Below, one piece after another: positions 63,554 through 64,000 of a stretch of DNA of 64,000 bases; position 1 is the stretch's first letter, and each line of letters begins with the position of its first letter. The position numbers and the translations under genes were made by a program. The stretch is from an uncultured Desulfovibrio sp. (GTDB lineage Bacteria > Desulfobacterota > Desulfovibrionia > Desulfovibrionales > Desulfovibrionaceae). The stretch covers positions 124,001-188,000 of the forward strand of contig NZ_CABSIF010000003.1 in the NCBI RefSeq assembly GCF_902477725.1, given 5' to 3'. A model generated the notes under the pieces. That model was not told where the DNA came from. It searched no databases and saw nothing but the letters and a program-made list of their open reading frames with translations.

Positions 63554-64000
63554 TTACTGGGCAGGCTTTGCCTCAGAAGTGATCCTTGTCTGATTGTCCC
63601 AAACCTGATCAGCCTTGGGCAAGGTGGGCAGCAGCTTGGTCCAGGGGTTCTTCTTGAGGAATTCGGGGTCCTGCTGGAGCTTGCGGCTCATTTCCAGAAT
63701 GGGCGGCACGGTTTCCTTGATATCCTTGGAAAGCGCTTCAGCAATGCCAAAATCCGTGGCCTTGGTGGCAAGATCAACGGCCTTCTGGCTGCATTCCATA
63801 GAGGTCATGAGTGTATCAAGCGTCTTGGCGGGGTTGTGGAAGCCAACGCTGTTTTCCGCAGAAACGTAATCCCAGAACAACTGGCCCTTGCGCACCATTT
63901 CGCGCGCTTCAGTCATCAGAGCGTCGTAATCGGCGGCGCGCTTGCCTTCGTAGGCATTGGCAAGACGAACGGCTTCATGTGCCTTGACCGAGATTTCCTG
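63554..64000 (-). CDS. nrfA: Cytochrome c nitrite reductase NrfA, C-terminal part
   Basis: Only the last 148 residues are in the window; the frame enters from the right edge (reading QEISVKAHEAVRLANAYEGK) and ends at 63554. The catalytic-domain C-terminus is seen: RKGQLFWDYVSAENSVGFHNP, where His is a haem ligand in NrfA, then TLMTSMECSQKAVDLAT. The haem-binding CxxCK/CxxCH motifs lie outside. NrfA reduces nitrite to ammonium with five haems; in Desulfovibrio it is membrane-bound with NrfH, which should lie just beyond. It gives nitrite resistance to sulfate reducers. Confidence 0.95.
   Translation of the reverse strand, partial: QEISVKAHEAVRLANAYEGKRAADYDALMTEAREMVRKGQLFWDYVSAENSVGFHNPAKTLDTLMTSMECSQKAVDLATKATDFGIAEALSKDIKETVPPILEMSRKLQQDPEFLKKNPWTKLLPTLPKADQVWDNQTRITSEAKPAQ

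Overview
The window looks like a piece of a Desulfovibrionaceae (Desulfovibrio-type, Gram-negative, anaerobic) chromosome close to the replication origin. Evidence: a dnaA-dnaN-gyrB-gyrA block (40114-47920), a parA/parB locus with a near-consensus parS site (57329-60025), the 3' part of an NrfA-type pentahaem nitrite reductase gene (63554-64000), sigma54-driven metabolism with two sigma54 activators, and moderately high GC codon use throughout. The species assignment is inference from gene content; no 16S or other marker rRNA is present. I found no rRNA, tRNA or CRISPR array.

Layout. 1-7069: cysteine synthase (cut by the left edge), a secreted NTF2-like protein, YceI, DinB-like, cyclophilin, MutY, an HdeA-like periplasmic protein, a 600-bp AT-rich empty stretch and L-serine dehydratase. 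7167-9010: divergent MarR/MFS pair with a promoter-overlapping palindrome. 9113-16871: TPR membrane protein, a 1611-residue membrane protein built like a hybrid histidine kinase but lacking every phosphotransfer residue I can align, a Usp protein and a cardiolipin-synthase-type PLD. 16964-17117: a MITE-like element inserted at a stop codon. 17114-21970 (minus): a surface-sugar cluster of two nucleotidyltransferase-type proteins (one fused to a PseG-like domain), a DegT aminotransferase and a KdnB-like iron alcohol dehydrogenase, suggesting an amino-octulosonate (Kdo8N) or nonulosonate route. 22111-30215 (minus): DUF805, folD, eno, coaX, glmS, ppiD.

30357-36033: a GAF-sigma54 activator faces a textbook -24/-12 promoter that drives a two-subunit UxaA/SuyAB-type lyase, a C4-dicarboxylate-type symporter and an RraA-like aldolase, i.e. 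a carboxylate/sulfonate uptake-and-cleavage operon. 36191-39754 (minus): an NtrC-like regulator with a non-phosphorylatable receiver, a 74-residue unknown protein and an M23 envelope peptidase.

39755-57230 (plus): replication initiation and topology genes, then a TPR lipoprotein, purF, hisS-aspS (overlapping), def-fmt (overlapping), a DUF116 protein and rsmB. 57329-64000: parB and parA on the minus strand, separated by an opposite-strand zinc-ribbon gene, then a single-domain response regulator, a DsbA-like oxidoreductase, a GNAT acetyltransferase, a MerR-type regulator, an NlpC/P60 lipoprotein and nrfA (cut by the right edge).

Most genes are ordinary housekeeping genes. The unusual content is the all-degenerate hybrid kinase, the second degenerate receiver, the sugar cluster, the MITE at a stop codon, the sigma54 lyase operon and several unexplained palindromes. 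Protein starts were chosen from Shine-Dalgarno position where one is visible; otherwise this is stated.
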